Origin: Hyphomicrobium zavarzinii ATCC 27496
GTDB lineage: Bacteria; Pseudomonadota; Alphaproteobacteria; Rhizobiales; Hyphomicrobiaceae
DNA: 64,000 nucleotides
Direction of reading: 5' to 3'
NCBI RefSeq assembly: GCF_000383415.1
Contig: NZ_KB911256.1
Span: 723,348 to 787,347, forward strand
The position numbers were made by a program, and so were the translations under genes. The notes beneath the pieces were generated by a model that saw nothing but the letters and a program-made list of their open reading frames with translations, ran no database searches and was not told the origin of the DNA. Shown here one piece after another: positions 1-9,160 of the stretch. How positions within the stretch are numbered: position 1 is the first letter of the stretch; each line of letters opens with the position of its first letter.

Positions 1-19
1 GCAGGGCAAAGTCATCAAG

Positions 20-1153
20 ATGGCGCCCAAGATTGCCTATCGTAACCTCTTCCACGATCGCATGAGCTTGATCGTCACGCTCGTCGGCATCGTCTTCTCG
101 GTCGTTCTCGTCGCCATCGAGGTGGGTCTCTATAAGGGTTCCGAGAACAAGATCGCGACCGTGCTCGACAAGGCGCCCGCCGATCTCTGGATCGTGCCGT
201 TCGGAACGAAGAGCTTCGACGATCCCTCGCTCCTCATCGGCCATGAGAAATATGCGGCGCTCTCGACGCCCGGCGTGCTCAAGGCCGAGGACATGATCGT
301 GAGCTTCTCCGCCTGGCGCAAACCCGAAGGCGGCAAAAAGACATTCATTCTCGTTGGCCTCGATTGGGCGAACGGCGGCACGCGTCCCTGGAGCATCGAA
401 GAAGGCGACATCTCCGATCTCAACAATCCGAACGCCATCGCCGTCGATCGCTCCTACTTCAAGGATCTCGGTATCAACGAGCGCGGCGATTACGCCGAAA
501 TCAACAATCAGCGCGCCCAGGTTACTGCCGTGACCAAGGGCATCCGCTCGTTCACGACATTGCCCTACGGCTTCACCTCGATCTCGACGGCCCGCAAGTT
601 CACGGGCGCGAGCGCGTCTCAATCCACCTATGTGCTCGTGACGCTCGAGAGCGGCGCGGACATCGAGGCGGTGCGCAAGCAGCTCTCCGAGCGCCTGCAG
701 GGCACCGAGATTCTGACGCACGACGAGTTCACCCGTCGCAGCATCAACTACTGGATGTTCTCCACGGGCGCCGGTCTCGCGCTGATCACGGGCATGGTGC
801 TGGGCGCCATCGTCGGTGTCGTGATCGTGGCACAGACACTCTACGCGAGCACCAAGGATCACTTGAACGAGTTTGCGACACTGCGCGCCCTTGGCGCATC
901 AGCGAGCTACATTCACGCCGTCATTCTGATCCAGGCTCTCATGAGCGCGGTGCTGGGCTATGCGGCCGGCATGCTGCTCGCGATGCTGGCGATCTACAGG
1001 CTCTCGGTGAGAGTGCCCACGCTGACCATCGTGATGACGCCGAAGATAGCGGCCTATCTGTTCGCGCTGACGGTCGGCATGTGCATCTTCGCGGCGATCA
1101 CGGCAATCAGGAAGGTGACGCGTATCGACCCGGCGGGCGTCTTCAACCGATGA
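20..1153 (+). CDS. DevC-like ABC transporter permease
   Basis: This is an inner-membrane permease of the MacB/DevC type. One membrane segment lies near the N-terminus (about residues 18-38), followed by a roughly 200-residue periplasmic region. Three further helices lie in the C-terminal third (about 255-280, 300-325, 345-365) and form the FtsX-like domain. With the ATPase and HlyD-like adaptor downstream it should form a tripartite exporter like cyanobacterial DevBCA. Substrate is unknown; DevBCA exports glycolipid and MacAB exports peptides or antibiotics. The gene order here is C, A, B rather than B, C, A. The frame stays open to the window edge, so the start could lie upstream; ATG at 20 fits the family's short cytoplasmic N-terminus. 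Confidence 0.85.
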   Translation: MAPKIAYRNLFHDRMSLIVTLVGIVFSVVLVAIEVGLYKGSENKIATVLDKAPADLWIVPFGTKSFDDPSLLIGHEKYAALSTPGVLKAEDMIVSFSAWRKPEGGKKTFILVGLDWANGGTRPWSIEEGDISDLNNPNAIAVDRSYFKDLGINERGDYAEINNQRAQVTAVTKGIRSFTTLPYGFTSISTARKFTGASASQSTYVLVTLESGADIEAVRKQLSERLQGTEILTHDEFTRRSINYWMFSTGAGLALITGMVLGAIVGVVIVAQTLYASTKDHLNEFATLRALGASASYIHAVILIQALMSAVLGYAAGMLLAMLAIYRLSVRVPTLTIVMTPKIAAYLFALTVGMCIFAAITAIRKVTRIDPAGVFNR

Positions 1154-1186
1154 GGGCCGCACGCGGCAGAACTGCAAGGCGCGGGT

Positions 1187-1210
1187 CCGGAGGATCGGAA
1201 GATCCTCCGG
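1187..1210. repeat. Perfect 10-bp inverted repeat after the permease gene
   Basis: Arms CCGGAGGATC and GATCCTCCGG are separated by GGAA. The hairpin lies 34 bases after the permease stop and has no T-run, so it is not a classical intrinsic terminator. It could stabilise the permease mRNA end or attenuate read-through into the ATPase gene 240 bases on. The rest of 1154-1447 holds no convincing gene. Confidence 0.5.
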
Positions 1211-1447
1211 GCCTCACCCGTTCGAGGCTTGCGGAGTGTCGAATGACGTCTTCGGGTTCGAGTGCACTTGCAGAGAAGTACGGGGCTGCGTAGCGTCGGC
1301 CTTTTCATCGTCCGTTGCGGGATCTTTTTTTAATATCGGCAAGAAAATCGGCATCTTCCTGTGACAGGCGTAACAGCCACGGCGAGCTGATGATGCCAAG
1401 CTCTTGATAATGAGTACTGCGCTTCGGTTTCGGGAGACCTCACTGAA

Positions 1448-2221
1448 ATGTCCAAAGCTCCAAGAGCATCGAACGGGCCTCGCCCGCTTCTTGAGGCTCG
1501 CAACATCGTCAAGACGATCGGCACCGGCGCCGGCGAGCTTCACATTCTCAAAGGGGTCAGCATGGATCTGCGCCCCGGTGAGCTGACGTTGCTGATGGGG
1601 CCTTCGGGCAGCGGCAAGACCACGCTGCTGTCGATCCTCGGCTGCATTCTTTCCGCCACCAGCGGCGAGCTTCATCTCGCGGGCCATCAGGCGGTCGGCC
1701 AATCGTCGGAAGATCTTGCCGAGATTCGCCGTCAGCATGTCGGCTTCGTGTTTCAGAGCTACAACCTGTTCCCCACGCTGACCGCCATTGAGAACGTGCT
1801 GGTCGCGCTCGATGTCCGCGACGCGCGCTCGGCCGATCCCATGGAGACGGCAGCGGAAGCGTTGAAGTCGGTCGGCCTTAGCCACCGCATGCACACCTAT
1901 CCTTCGAAGCTCTCCGGCGGTGAGAAGCAGCGCGTTGCCATCGCCCGCTCGCTCGCTGGCCGCCCCTCCGTCGTGCTGGCGGATGAGCCGACCGCGGCGC
2001 TCGACAGCGAGAACGGTAAGGCGGTGATGGAGCTGCTTACAGAGGTTGCCAAGGACCCCACGCGTGCCGTGATGGCGGTGACCCACGACCACCGCACGCT
2101 CCACTACGCAGATCGGATCATCACCATCGAGGACGGACGTATTGTCGGCGACGAACGGCCACCCAAGAAGGGCGGACCGGGTGACGGAGCCGCGTCCAAG
2201 AAAAAGAACGTTGCAGCTTAA
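1448..2221 (+). CDS. ABC transporter ATP-binding protein (DevA/LolD/MacB type)
   Basis: This 257-residue ATPase powers the exporter whose permease lies upstream. Walker A GPSGSGKT (about residue 53), the Q-loop in FVFQSYNLFPT, the signature LSGGEKQRVAIARSL and Walker B VVLADEPTAALD are all present, with a switch histidine in VTHDHR. The sequence is closest to the LolD/MacB/DevA branch, which energises substrate movement from the periplasmic side. The C-terminus is a basic low-complexity tail ending KKKNVAA. It lies 15 bases upstream of the adaptor gene, so the two are probably co-transcribed. An alternative TTG or GTG start cannot be excluded, but ATG 1448 leaves a usual N-terminal length. 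Confidence 0.92.
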   Translation: MSKAPRASNGPRPLLEARNIVKTIGTGAGELHILKGVSMDLRPGELTLLMGPSGSGKTTLLSILGCILSATSGELHLAGHQAVGQSSEDLAEIRRQHVGFVFQSYNLFPTLTAIENVLVALDVRDARSADPMETAAEALKSVGLSHRMHTYPSKLSGGEKQRVAIARSLAGRPSVVLADEPTAALDSENGKAVMELLTEVAKDPTRAVMAVTHDHRTLHYADRIITIEDGRIVGDERPPKKGGPGDGAASKKKNVAA

Positions 2222-2236
2222 GGAACATCAAGCGCC

Positions 2237-3265
2237 ATGTTGAAGCCCATTAATCTCATCCTATTGCTGGGGCTTGCCGGAGCCGGCGGCTATCTCGCTT
2301 ACGACAAGTATCGTGACAGCAAGGCTGCCGACGAGGCGCTGCCGATCGTGACCAAGGACTACGAGGTCGCCGCGCCCGGCCGCGTCGAGCCGAAGTCAGG
2401 TGACATCCGCCTGGGTGCCACCTACCTCGGACGCGTCGAGGAGGTTCTGGTGAAGGTCGACGACAAGGTCGAGGAAGGCGAGCTGCTGCTGCGTCTCGAC
2501 GATGCCGAGGCCCGCGCCAAGCTCGCCTCCGCCGAGACGGAAGCCGAAGCGCTCCGCGAGGATCGCGAGAAGGCCTTCGCCAGCGGCCGTGAGGATGTGA
2601 GAAAGGCCGAGGACGCCATCTACTCCGCCGAGCGTGCCGTGACGGGAGCCCGCATCGAGCTCGACTATGCGATTTCGGCCAAGCGCAGCGGAACCGGCAG
2701 CGAAGCTGCCGTCAGCGACGCGCGCCGCCGCCTGAAGGACGCCAACGAGCGCCTCGAGCGCGAGCGCATCGCTTATGTGAAGGCGCAGTCGAAGCCGAAC
2801 CTGCCCGCGCCGAGCCGCGCCGAATCCGCCGTCAGCGCCGCGCGCGCCGAGGTGAGAATGGCCGAAGCCCTCCTCGACAAGACACGCATCCGTGCTCCTT
2901 CCGCCGGCACCATCCTCCAGGTGAACCCCAAGCAGGGTGAGGTGGTCGCCCCGTCTCCGGATCTGCCGCTGGTCGTCATGGGCGATATGAGCGTCGTGCG
3001 CGTGAAGGCCGAGGTCGACGAAGGCGACGTGGGCAAGATCAAGCTCAACCAGACCGCCTACGTGAAGAGCATTGCCGTTCCGGACCAGAAGTTCGAAGGT
3101 AAGGTGACGCGTATCGCGCCGAGCCTCGGCCAGGCCAAGATCGGCCCCCGCGGCCCCCTCCGCCCGACGGACGTGGAAGTCATGGAAGTGACCATCGAGA
3201 TGCAGGGGACTGCCACGGCGTTGAAGCCGGGCATGCGGGTAGACGCCTTTTTTCGTAAGGACTGA
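2237..3265 (+). CDS. HlyD-family periplasmic adaptor (DevB-like)
   Basis: This 342-residue membrane-fusion protein would link the inner-membrane ABC complex to an outer-membrane channel. A membrane anchor occupies residues 5-22. A biotinyl-lipoyl-like half follows (GRVEPKSGDIRLGATYLGRVEEV), then a long alpha-helical hairpin rich in Ala, Glu and Arg (about 85-215). The second lipoyl half (TRIRAPSAGTILQVNPKQGE) and a beta-barrel region up to the C-terminus complete the fold. No TolC-like gene is visible in the window, so the outer-membrane partner must be elsewhere. It is the last gene of the permease-ATPase-adaptor set and is followed by a strong terminator. Confidence 0.88.
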   Translation: MLKPINLILLLGLAGAGGYLAYDKYRDSKAADEALPIVTKDYEVAAPGRVEPKSGDIRLGATYLGRVEEVLVKVDDKVEEGELLLRLDDAEARAKLASAETEAEALREDREKAFASGREDVRKAEDAIYSAERAVTGARIELDYAISAKRSGTGSEAAVSDARRRLKDANERLERERIAYVKAQSKPNLPAPSRAESAVSAARAEVRMAEALLDKTRIRAPSAGTILQVNPKQGEVVAPSPDLPLVVMGDMSVVRVKAEVDEGDVGKIKLNQTAYVKSIAVPDQKFEGKVTRIAPSLGQAKIGPRGPLRPTDVEVMEVTIEMQGTATALKPGMRVDAFFRKD

Positions 3266-3416
3266 GGCAGCCACGCCTCCCCAGCCCCGCCGGCCCATTG
3301 CGCTTGCCGGGCTGGAGCTCGAAACCGAGCCTGGAAGTGGCCCTTGAGCCGAGGAGGGAATTGCACCTCTTGGGCATAAGTCCACCGAACGCCCTGAATG
3401 ACCTGCGACCAATTGT

Positions 3417-3444
3417 GGGCCGCCCGAAAAGGCGGCCCTTTTCT
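3417..3444 (+). terminator. Rho-independent terminator after the DevCAB-like operon
   Basis: Stem GGGCCGCC/GGCGGCCC with loop CGAAAA is followed by TTTTCT. It ends the exporter operon. The surrounding gap 3266-3585 (320 bases) otherwise holds no supported gene; its distal part should carry the promoter of the next small gene. Confidence 0.8.
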
Positions 3445-3585
3445 ATTGGTAAATGCCAGCCGGTTGGTTGACAGTCTTGAAAAGATTGGGAATGTACCTC
3501 CTGGAACAGCAAGCGCTGTCCATTTCCGTCATGGTTCTGCAAGGCGCCGCACGAGCGGCCGCGAACCGGCGAAATGGAGCGTATC

Positions 3586-3819
3586 ATGCAAGGTCAGATC
3601 ACCAAGTTCCAAGAGAGCATCGGCTTTGGCGTCATCAGCACGGATGATGGTCGCAAATTCCGGTTCTCGAAATCGGATATCCGCAACCCGAATGGCCGCC
3701 TGCTCGGTCTCGAAGTGGATTTCCTCGTCGAATCGCATAGTCCAAGAGACATCATCCTTCTGCATGGGTCGCCTTGGACAGTTTTTGGCCGCACCGGCCA
3801 ATCCGTGAAGCGGAGCTGA
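3586..3819 (+). CDS. Small protein with a cold-shock-like beta-barrel pattern
   Basis: A 77-residue protein starting MQGQITKF. It contains GFGVI followed by a Phe-rich stretch (RKFRFSKSDI) and a Val/Phe/Leu strand pattern, reminiscent of the OB-fold core of cold-shock proteins (FGFI ... VFVH). The RNP motifs are not intact, so relationship to CspA is only suggestive. ATG 3586 is chosen over ATG 3574 because a GGAG lies six bases before it. The stop is five bases upstream of the next start, and that gene's ribosome site lies inside this coding end, so the two are probably translated together. Function unknown. Confidence 0.6.
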   Translation: MQGQITKFQESIGFGVISTDDGRKFRFSKSDIRNPNGRLLGLEVDFLVESHSPRDIILLHGSPWTVFGRTGQSVKRS

Positions 3820-3824
3820 ATGCC

Positions 3825-4256
3825 ATGACCAACACACATGACCAGCACGGTGCCGTAGACACCAGCGACGTACCCCGCGTCGGTGCCCGCGAGCTTGCGC
3901 TCGCCCTCAAAATTCTCTCGTCCGGCAATGGATTACTTTTGCCCGCCGTGACGCTTTCGGACGACGACCTGCGCCGAGTCGAGCAGGATTTCTGGCAGAT
4001 CTCCCCTCGCGCCCGGGTGCGTAAGGTGGCCGTTCTTCTGCGCTTCCGTAGCTTCCTCGCGGCGTGCCGCACGCGCCATGTAAGCGATCTCATCGCCGTT
4101 CATGGCCAAGCTGCTCTCGTCACCGCACTCGAAGCAGCCGCCAATATGCGTCTCAACGCCAAGTGGGGTTTCAACCCGCACAAGATGGCCCGCGCCATGA
4201 GCGAGGCCCTGGCCGCCGCCACGGAAGGCCTCCAGGGACAACCCGCCGCAGCGTAA
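3825..4256 (+). CDS. Conserved-looking hypothetical protein, 143 aa
   Basis: I do not recognise a family. The protein starts MTNTHDQH, has a polar disordered N-terminus of about 20 residues, and then a helix-rich Ala/Leu/Arg body with no signal peptide or membrane segment, so it is probably cytoplasmic. One cysteine is visible mid-protein (ACRTRHVSD). ATG 3825 is preferred over an upstream in-frame ATG at 3774 because GGAG precedes it at 3812-3815 and the longer form would overlap the upstream gene by 46 bases. It is coupled to the cold-shock-like gene before it. Confidence 0.55.
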   Translation: MTNTHDQHGAVDTSDVPRVGARELALALKILSSGNGLLLPAVTLSDDDLRRVEQDFWQISPRARVRKVAVLLRFRSFLAACRTRHVSDLIAVHGQAALVTALEAAANMRLNAKWGFNPHKMARAMSEALAAATEGLQGQPAAA

Positions 4257-4318
4257 TTTTTACGTTCGGACACCCTGACACGGTGATCCGAGCGAAAGAC
4301 CTGCCCATATAAGAGGGC

Positions 4319-4423
4319 ATGGTAGCCACAATCGCCCTCGTCCTGTCCTATCTCGCGGTCTTCTTGCCCGCGCTCGGACTTTTGCTTGTCGCCCTCGCCA
4401 AGATGTCGGGGGCTTCGGACTGA
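4319..4423 (+). CDS. Possible 34-aa single-span membrane miniprotein
   Basis: The frame reads MVATIALVLSYLAVFL and then a further hydrophobic run before a short polar tail (KMSGASD). Nearly the whole product is one transmembrane helix. It lies alone between the 143-aa gene and the phospholipase gene. An AGAGGG sits just ahead of the ATG, but its spacing of about two bases is poor. Single-span miniproteins are common in alphaproteobacteria, but short hydrophobic frames also arise by chance in GC-rich DNA, so this is tentative. Confidence 0.3.
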   Translation: MVATIALVLSYLAVFLPALGLLLVALAKMSGASD

Positions 4424-4518
4424 TTTTTCTGATGCCTCGTTAACCGCCCCGGCCGATAAGGCCGGTTCGGATCCGCGTCTGCCGCCTTATATTGGAGGGC
4501 AGGAAGCGGACCTGCTCC

Positions 4519-6351
4519 ATGAAACCGGCCGACGGCTTTTTGCACGAGATCCCGGAAGTCGATCTGTTCTCGGGGCTTTCCGAGACGGAACGGCAAGCCC
4601 TCGGCGCGCGCTGCGCCTTGCGCACGTTGCGCCGCGGCGATGTGCTGATGCGCCAGGGCGATCAGGCTGACGCGCTCTACGTGGTTCTCTCAGGGCGTCT
4701 CGCTGTGACGGTCGAAGGGCTTCGCGAGCCCGTAAGCGAGATCGGTCCAGGCCAGCCTGCCGGAGAGATTGCCTTCCTTACTGGCGGCACGAGAACCGCC
4801 AGCGTCACAGCCATGCGCGATACGCTCGTGCTTTCGCTCTCGCGCGGTGAGTTCGAGAGCCTGGTGGGTGCTCATCCCGGCATCTGGGGCACGCTCACAG
4901 CCATGCTCGCCAGGAGGCTCGCAGCGACCACGTCGAGTGCCGTCCACATCACGCACGCGCCGCCACGCCCCCGCACGATCTGCATCATTCCTGCCGGCGG
5001 AGCGCCCATCGAAGCGGCATTCCGCGCCCTGCTCGGCGAGACCCTCGGGCGCAAAGCGCGCTGCGCGACGCTGGATGGAGAGAATGCCCGCGCCGTTCTG
5101 GGCTGCGAGGGACCGCTCGAAGCGCCGGAGGCGATATCGCGGCTGAACGCGCTCGAGGCGCGCCACGAATACGTTCTTATGGTCTCCGACGACACAATCA
5201 CTCCATGGACGGAAAAAGCGATCCGCCATGCGGATCTCGTTCTCGCCGTCGCCTGCAAGGATGCGGATCCGGAGCTGAACGCCATTGAGCGGCTGGCCGC
5301 ACGCTTCGTCACCCCCGACGCGACGCGCCTCGTCCTGCTGCACCCGGCACGCGGTAAAATCACAGGCACCTCCCGCTGGCTCGCGCCGCGCTCGGTCGCC
5401 ATGCACCATCACGTCGCGCGCGACAGCCGCGAGGACGTCGAGCGGCTCGTGCGCTTCATTGAGGGGCGCGCGATCGGCTTTGTGGCCGCCGGAGGAGGCG
5501 CGCTCGCGGCCGCGCATACGGGTGTCTTCAAAGGTCTGAGCGAAGCCGGCATCAAGTTCGACATCATGGGCGGCACATCGGCCGGCGCGGCGCTCGCCGC
5601 CGCGTTCATGATCGAAAGCCAGCCCGACGAGATCGACAGGGCGCTGGGCGAGATGTTCGTCACCAACCGCGCCATGCGCCGCTACACGCTGCCGCGATAC
5701 GCGCTGCTCGATCACACCGTCTTCGATGCCGAGCTGAAGCGCCTGTTCGGCAACATCGAGATCGAGGATCTGTGGCTTCCGTTCTTCGCCGTGTCCACCA
5801 ACCTGTCGCGCTTCGGCATCGCCTGCCACCGCTCAGGTCCGCTGTGGCGTGCGATCCGCGCCTCGGCATCGATCCCCGTGCTCCTGCCGCCCGTGTACAC
5901 GGCCGAGGGTGACATGCTGGTCGACGGCTGCCTCCTCGACAACGTGCCGGTGAAGATCATGCGCGATCTCAAGGAGGGGCCCAACGTCGTCGTGAGCTTC
6001 AAGCCGCCGGAGCTCGACCGTTTCGAGGTCGACTACGAAGCCCTGCCCTCGCGCACCGAGCTCCTGCGGCTGGTTCTCAACCCGTTGCGCCGCGATCGTC
6101 TTCCCGATGCGCCAGGGCTGGTGACCGTGCTCATGCGAGCGCTGATGGCCAACCGGCGCGATTTCCTTCGCGAGCTCAACGCCGACGACGTCTCGCTCGT
6201 CCCGCCGGTCTCGCCCGGCATCAGCTTCCTGGATTGGCATCGCCACGGCGAGCTGTTCGAGAGCGCCTACCGCTGGACGCGCGACGAGATCGCCTCGCTC
6301 GCGAGCACGGGCAAGCCCTCCTGGCTGGCCGACACGCTCTCCGCTCAGTAG
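4519..6351 (+). CDS. NTE/PNPLA6-type patatin-like phospholipase with cNMP-binding domain
   Basis: A 610-residue serine esterase probably acting on membrane phospholipids. Residues about 10-140 form a cyclic-nucleotide-binding domain (LRRGDVLMRQGDQADALYVV, GEIAFLTGGTRTASV). Residues about 155-310 match the intermediate domain of eukaryotic neuropathy target esterase (TPWTEKAIRHADLVL resembles TPWTQRCIRQADCIL in human PNPLA6). A patatin domain follows with nucleophile motif GTSAG (Ser354) and DG of the dyad (Asp469). The oxyanion loop reads GGGALA instead of GGG-x-R/K-G. ATG 4519 is used; an in-frame TTG at 4492 would add nine residues. It converges with the next gene, overlapping by seven bases. 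Confidence 0.85.
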   Translation: MKPADGFLHEIPEVDLFSGLSETERQALGARCALRTLRRGDVLMRQGDQADALYVVLSGRLAVTVEGLREPVSEIGPGQPAGEIAFLTGGTRTASVTAMRDTLVLSLSRGEFESLVGAHPGIWGTLTAMLARRLAATTSSAVHITHAPPRPRTICIIPAGGAPIEAAFRALLGETLGRKARCATLDGENARAVLGCEGPLEAPEAISRLNALEARHEYVLMVSDDTITPWTEKAIRHADLVLAVACKDADPELNAIERLAARFVTPDATRLVLLHPARGKITGTSRWLAPRSVAMHHHVARDSREDVERLVRFIEGRAIGFVAAGGGALAAAHTGVFKGLSEAGIKFDIMGGTSAGAALAAAFMIESQPDEIDRALGEMFVTNRAMRRYTLPRYALLDHTVFDAELKRLFGNIEIEDLWLPFFAVSTNLSRFGIACHRSGPLWRAIRASASIPVLLPPVYTAEGDMLVDGCLLDNVPVKIMRDLKEGPNVVVSFKPPELDRFEVDYEALPSRTELLRLVLNPLRRDRLPDAPGLVTVLMRALMANRRDFLRELNADDVSLVPPVSPGISFLDWHRHGELFESAYRWTRDEIASLASTGKPSWLADTLSAQ

Positions 6352-7853
6352 GCATTCTCCGATTTGAGCAGCGCGAGCGGCGTCATGGCGAGAATGTAAA
6401 GGTCGAACAGAACCGACCAATTCTCGATGTAGTAGAGATCGTGCTCCACGCGCTTCTCGATTTTCTCGCGCGTATCCGTCTCGCCGCGCCAGCCGCAGAT
6501 CTGGGCCCAGCCGGTAATGCCGGGCTTCACCTTGTGGCGCGCGAAATAGCTGGCCACGATCTCGTCGTAGAGCCGCTCCTCGGCCTTTGCCGATACCGCG
6601 TGCGGGCGCGGCCCCACAAGCGAAAGCTCGCCCTTGATGACGTTGAAGAGCTGCGGCAGCTCGTCGAGGCTCGTCTTGCGGATGAAGCGCCCGACGCGCG
6701 TCACGCGCGGATCGCCCTTCGTGACGAGGCGCGAGGCGGTCGCGTCGCATTTGTCCACGTACATCGAGCGGAACTTCAGAACCTCGATCAGCTCGTTGTT
6801 GAAGCCGTAGCGCTTTTGCCGGAACAGCACCGGCCCGCGCGAGTCGAGCTTCACCGCCAGCGCAACCGCCGCCATCACGGGTGACAGTGCAACGAGGCAG
6901 AGAAGGCCGATGGTCTTGTCGAAGAGCGATTTGGCGATGAAGCCCCAGTCCGCGATCGGCCGGTCGTAGAGGTCGATCATGGCGACGGGGCCGACATGGG
7001 AATAGAGGCGCGGCGAAAGACGGATCTGCGTAGCCTGCGCGGGGAGCCTGATATCCGCCGGCAGCACCGAGAGCCGGCTCGTCACGTCGTGAAGCCGCTT
7101 TTCGCCCGCCACGGGAAGCGCGACGATCACGAGATCGACGTTCATCGCGCGGGCGACCTCGAGGAGATCGTCGAGCGTTCCGATGCGGCCGTAGCCGACG
7201 GCAGGCGCCTCCGCCCGGCCGTCCGCCCGGTCGTCGAACACGCCGACGATGCGGATATCCGCGCCGTGGTCCTGTTGGAGCAGACGGATCATGTCGTCGG
7301 TGAGTGCGCCCGTGCCGTAGACGACCGCGCGGCGCTGGAGGCGTCCGCTACGCGCCATCGCGCGGAAGAGAAGACCGGCTGAGGCGCGCTCGACCGTCAG
7401 CGCGGTGCCGCCTGCGAGGAACCACAGCGCCATCCAGCCGCGTGACAGCTCGGCACCCGCCTTGAGGAAGAAGGCGGTGAGGCCCACGGCCGCGAACGCC
7501 GCGATCCAGCCGAGCAGCAGGCGAGGCATGTTGCGATGGAACGTCGCCAGCGAGCGGGGAGAATAGAGGCCGAGGATGTCCAGCATCAGGATGGTGCCGA
7601 TCGCGGCCACCGCGATCATGGTGCCGTAGAGCAGATCGGTCGTGACGTCGGCTTCGCCGTGATAGAGCACGGCCATCACGAGACCGCTGAGAGCGGCGAT
7701 CGAGAAGTCCGCAACCCGGACCAGGCCCGAGAGGACGACCGGCGACAGAAGCGTGCTCTTGCTGCGCGGTAGCGGCGGCAACCCGAGCCCGGAAAGAGAC
7801 GAAGGAAGCGCGGCGGAGGTCAGAGGCGGCGTGTATGGGACATGCGAAAGCAT
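6345..7853 (-). CDS. Undecaprenyl-phosphate sugar-1-phosphate transferase (WcaJ/PssY-like)
   Basis: This 502-residue polyprenyl-phosphate hexose-1-phosphate transferase would start repeat-unit assembly by loading the first sugar phosphate, usually glucose or galactose, onto undecaprenyl phosphate. About four N-terminal membrane segments are followed by a Rossmann-like region ([11 protein letters not shown]) and a membrane anchor before the catalytic domain. The C-terminal bacterial sugar-transferase domain holds [32 protein letters not shown] and KPGITGWAQ. It is the only initiating transferase in the window and so probably serves both glycan clusters. The glycosyltransferase and export genes lie upstream on the same strand. 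Confidence 0.9.
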   Translation of the reverse strand: MLSHVPYTPPLTSAALPSSLSGLGLPPLPRSKSTLLSPVVLSGLVRVADFSIAALSGLVMAVLYHGEADVTTDLLYGTMIAVAAIGTILMLDILGLYSPRSLATFHRNMPRLLLGWIAAFAAVGLTAFFLKAGAELSRGWMALWFLAGGTALTVERASAGLLFRAMARSGRLQRRAVVYGTGALTDDMIRLLQQDHGADIRIVGVFDDRADGRAEAPAVGYGRIGTLDDLLEVARAMNVDLVIVALPVAGEKRLHDVTSRLSVLPADIRLPAQATQIRLSPRLYSHVGPVAMIDLYDRPIADWGFIAKSLFDKTIGLLCLVALSPVMAAVALAVKLDSRGPVLFRQKRYGFNNELIEVLKFRSMYVDKCDATASRLVTKGDPRVTRVGRFIRKTSLDELPQLFNVIKGELSLVGPRPHAVSAKAEERLYDEIVASYFARHKVKPGITGWAQICGWRGETDTREKIEKRVEHDLYYIENWSVLFDLYILAMTPLALLKSENAY

Positions 7854-8010
7854 GGAACTGGCTCACAATGCGACAGACGCCGGCCGAGGACCGGCAGATG
7901 ACGCAAGAGGTGCAGCGGACATGCCACCGCGCACGGGTCTGGCGCGCGTCAGCGCTGCGCCGAGCCTTAACAAATCGTTAAAGCAAGGGATTCGACAGGG
8001 TTGTCTGAAT

Positions 8011-9153
8011 TCAGTGCGTGCTCTGACGATAGAAGTCGAGCACCGCATCGGTCATCGCTTCAACAGTGAACTTGCGCTTCACGATCTCGCGCAATTCCTG
8101 TCCGCGCGCGAGGGCGCCGTTCGGGTCCGCGAGCGTTTGCGTGAGCGCCCGCGCCAGCGCGTCGACGGAGCCCGCCTCGATCAACTCGATCCCAGTGCCC
8201 GCGACGATCTCCGGAATGCCGCCGACGCGCGTCGCAATCAGCGGCTTGCCCACTGCACCCGCTTCCAGCACGACATAAGGGAAGCTTTCGGCGCGCGAGG
8301 GCACGACGAGGCAATGGCCGAGCGGAAATGCGTCTGGCGCAGGCATGGCGCCAGGGAAGATCACGTGGGCGTCGAGCCCCAGCCGATGCGCGAGCGCCTT
8401 GAACTCGACGGCATCGGGACCGCCGCCGACGATCACGGCCCGCACGGGGTTGGCCGGGATGATCTTGGCCAGCGCCTGGAGCAGCACGTCCACGCCTTTG
8501 AGCGCGCGAAGCTCACCGATGAAGAGGAAGTTCGCGGCATCCGGGTTTGTCGGACGCGCGTCGAAATCCTCGGGCCTGAGCCCGTTCGGGATCACGCGGC
8601 GCGGCGGCCCGCCCTGACCCGCGAGACGCGCATAGGCCTCACGCGCGAAATCGGATTCGAAAATGAGACCGTCGGTCATCATTCCCATGATGCGTTCCAG
8701 AATACGGAACACGTTGCCCGCCGCCGTGCCGGGCTTGTAGTGGAGGCTGCCGCCATGTGGCGTATAGAATGCCTTCACGCGATGGCCGCGAACGGAAAGC
8801 GACGTCTTTGCGAGACGCGCGTAGGCTCCGCCCTTTGCGCCGTGTCCATGCAGCACATCGAGATCCATCGCGCGCGCGATCTTGGCGACCGAGCGAACGG
8901 CCGAGATATCGCCGATCCCGGGCTGCCGTTTCATGGAAATGAGCGACAGCCCGAGCCGCAACTTGGGCTCGATGGCCGAGAGGCGTTTGACGGTGAGGCT
9001 GTCCGCCGACGTTCCGTCCGCCACGATGCCGACGTAGTGGCCGCGCCGCGCCTGCTCACCCGCAAGGTCGAGCACATGCCGGAACAGCCCGCCCACGGGC
9101 GCGCGCATGACGTGCAGAATACGAAGGGGAGCCTCAGCCGGCGCGTCGGTCAC
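8011..9153 (-). CDS. GT4-family glycosyltransferase
   Basis: A 380-residue retaining GT-B glycosyltransferase, predicted to add a sugar to the lipid-linked repeat unit on the cytoplasmic face. The N-terminal domain opens LRILHVMRAPVGGLFRHVLDL, with the Gly-rich acceptor loop. The C-terminal domain has LFIGELRALKGVDVLL and the nucleotide-sugar region VPSRAESFPYVVLEAGAVGKPLIAT, which carries the E-x7-E signature of GT4. Sugar specificity cannot be read from the sequence. The gene starts seven bases after the upstream Wza-like gene ends, so the two are likely co-transcribed. Confidence 0.88.
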   Translation of the reverse strand: MTDAPAEAPLRILHVMRAPVGGLFRHVLDLAGEQARRGHYVGIVADGTSADSLTVKRLSAIEPKLRLGLSLISMKRQPGIGDISAVRSVAKIARAMDLDVLHGHGAKGGAYARLAKTSLSVRGHRVKAFYTPHGGSLHYKPGTAAGNVFRILERIMGMMTDGLIFESDFAREAYARLAGQGGPPRRVIPNGLRPEDFDARPTNPDAANFLFIGELRALKGVDVLLQALAKIIPANPVRAVIVGGGPDAVEFKALAHRLGLDAHVIFPGAMPAPDAFPLGHCLVVPSRAESFPYVVLEAGAVGKPLIATRVGGIPEIVAGTGIELIEAGSVDALARALTQTLADPNGALARGQELREIVKRKFTVEAMTDAVLDFYRQSTH

Positions 9154-9160
9154 GGAAGCC

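Noticed and set aside
20-3265. Type I secretion system for the adhesin
   Set aside because: The permease has a MacB/DevC architecture and the ATPase is LolD-like and separate, unlike HlyB-type ABC proteins with fused domains.
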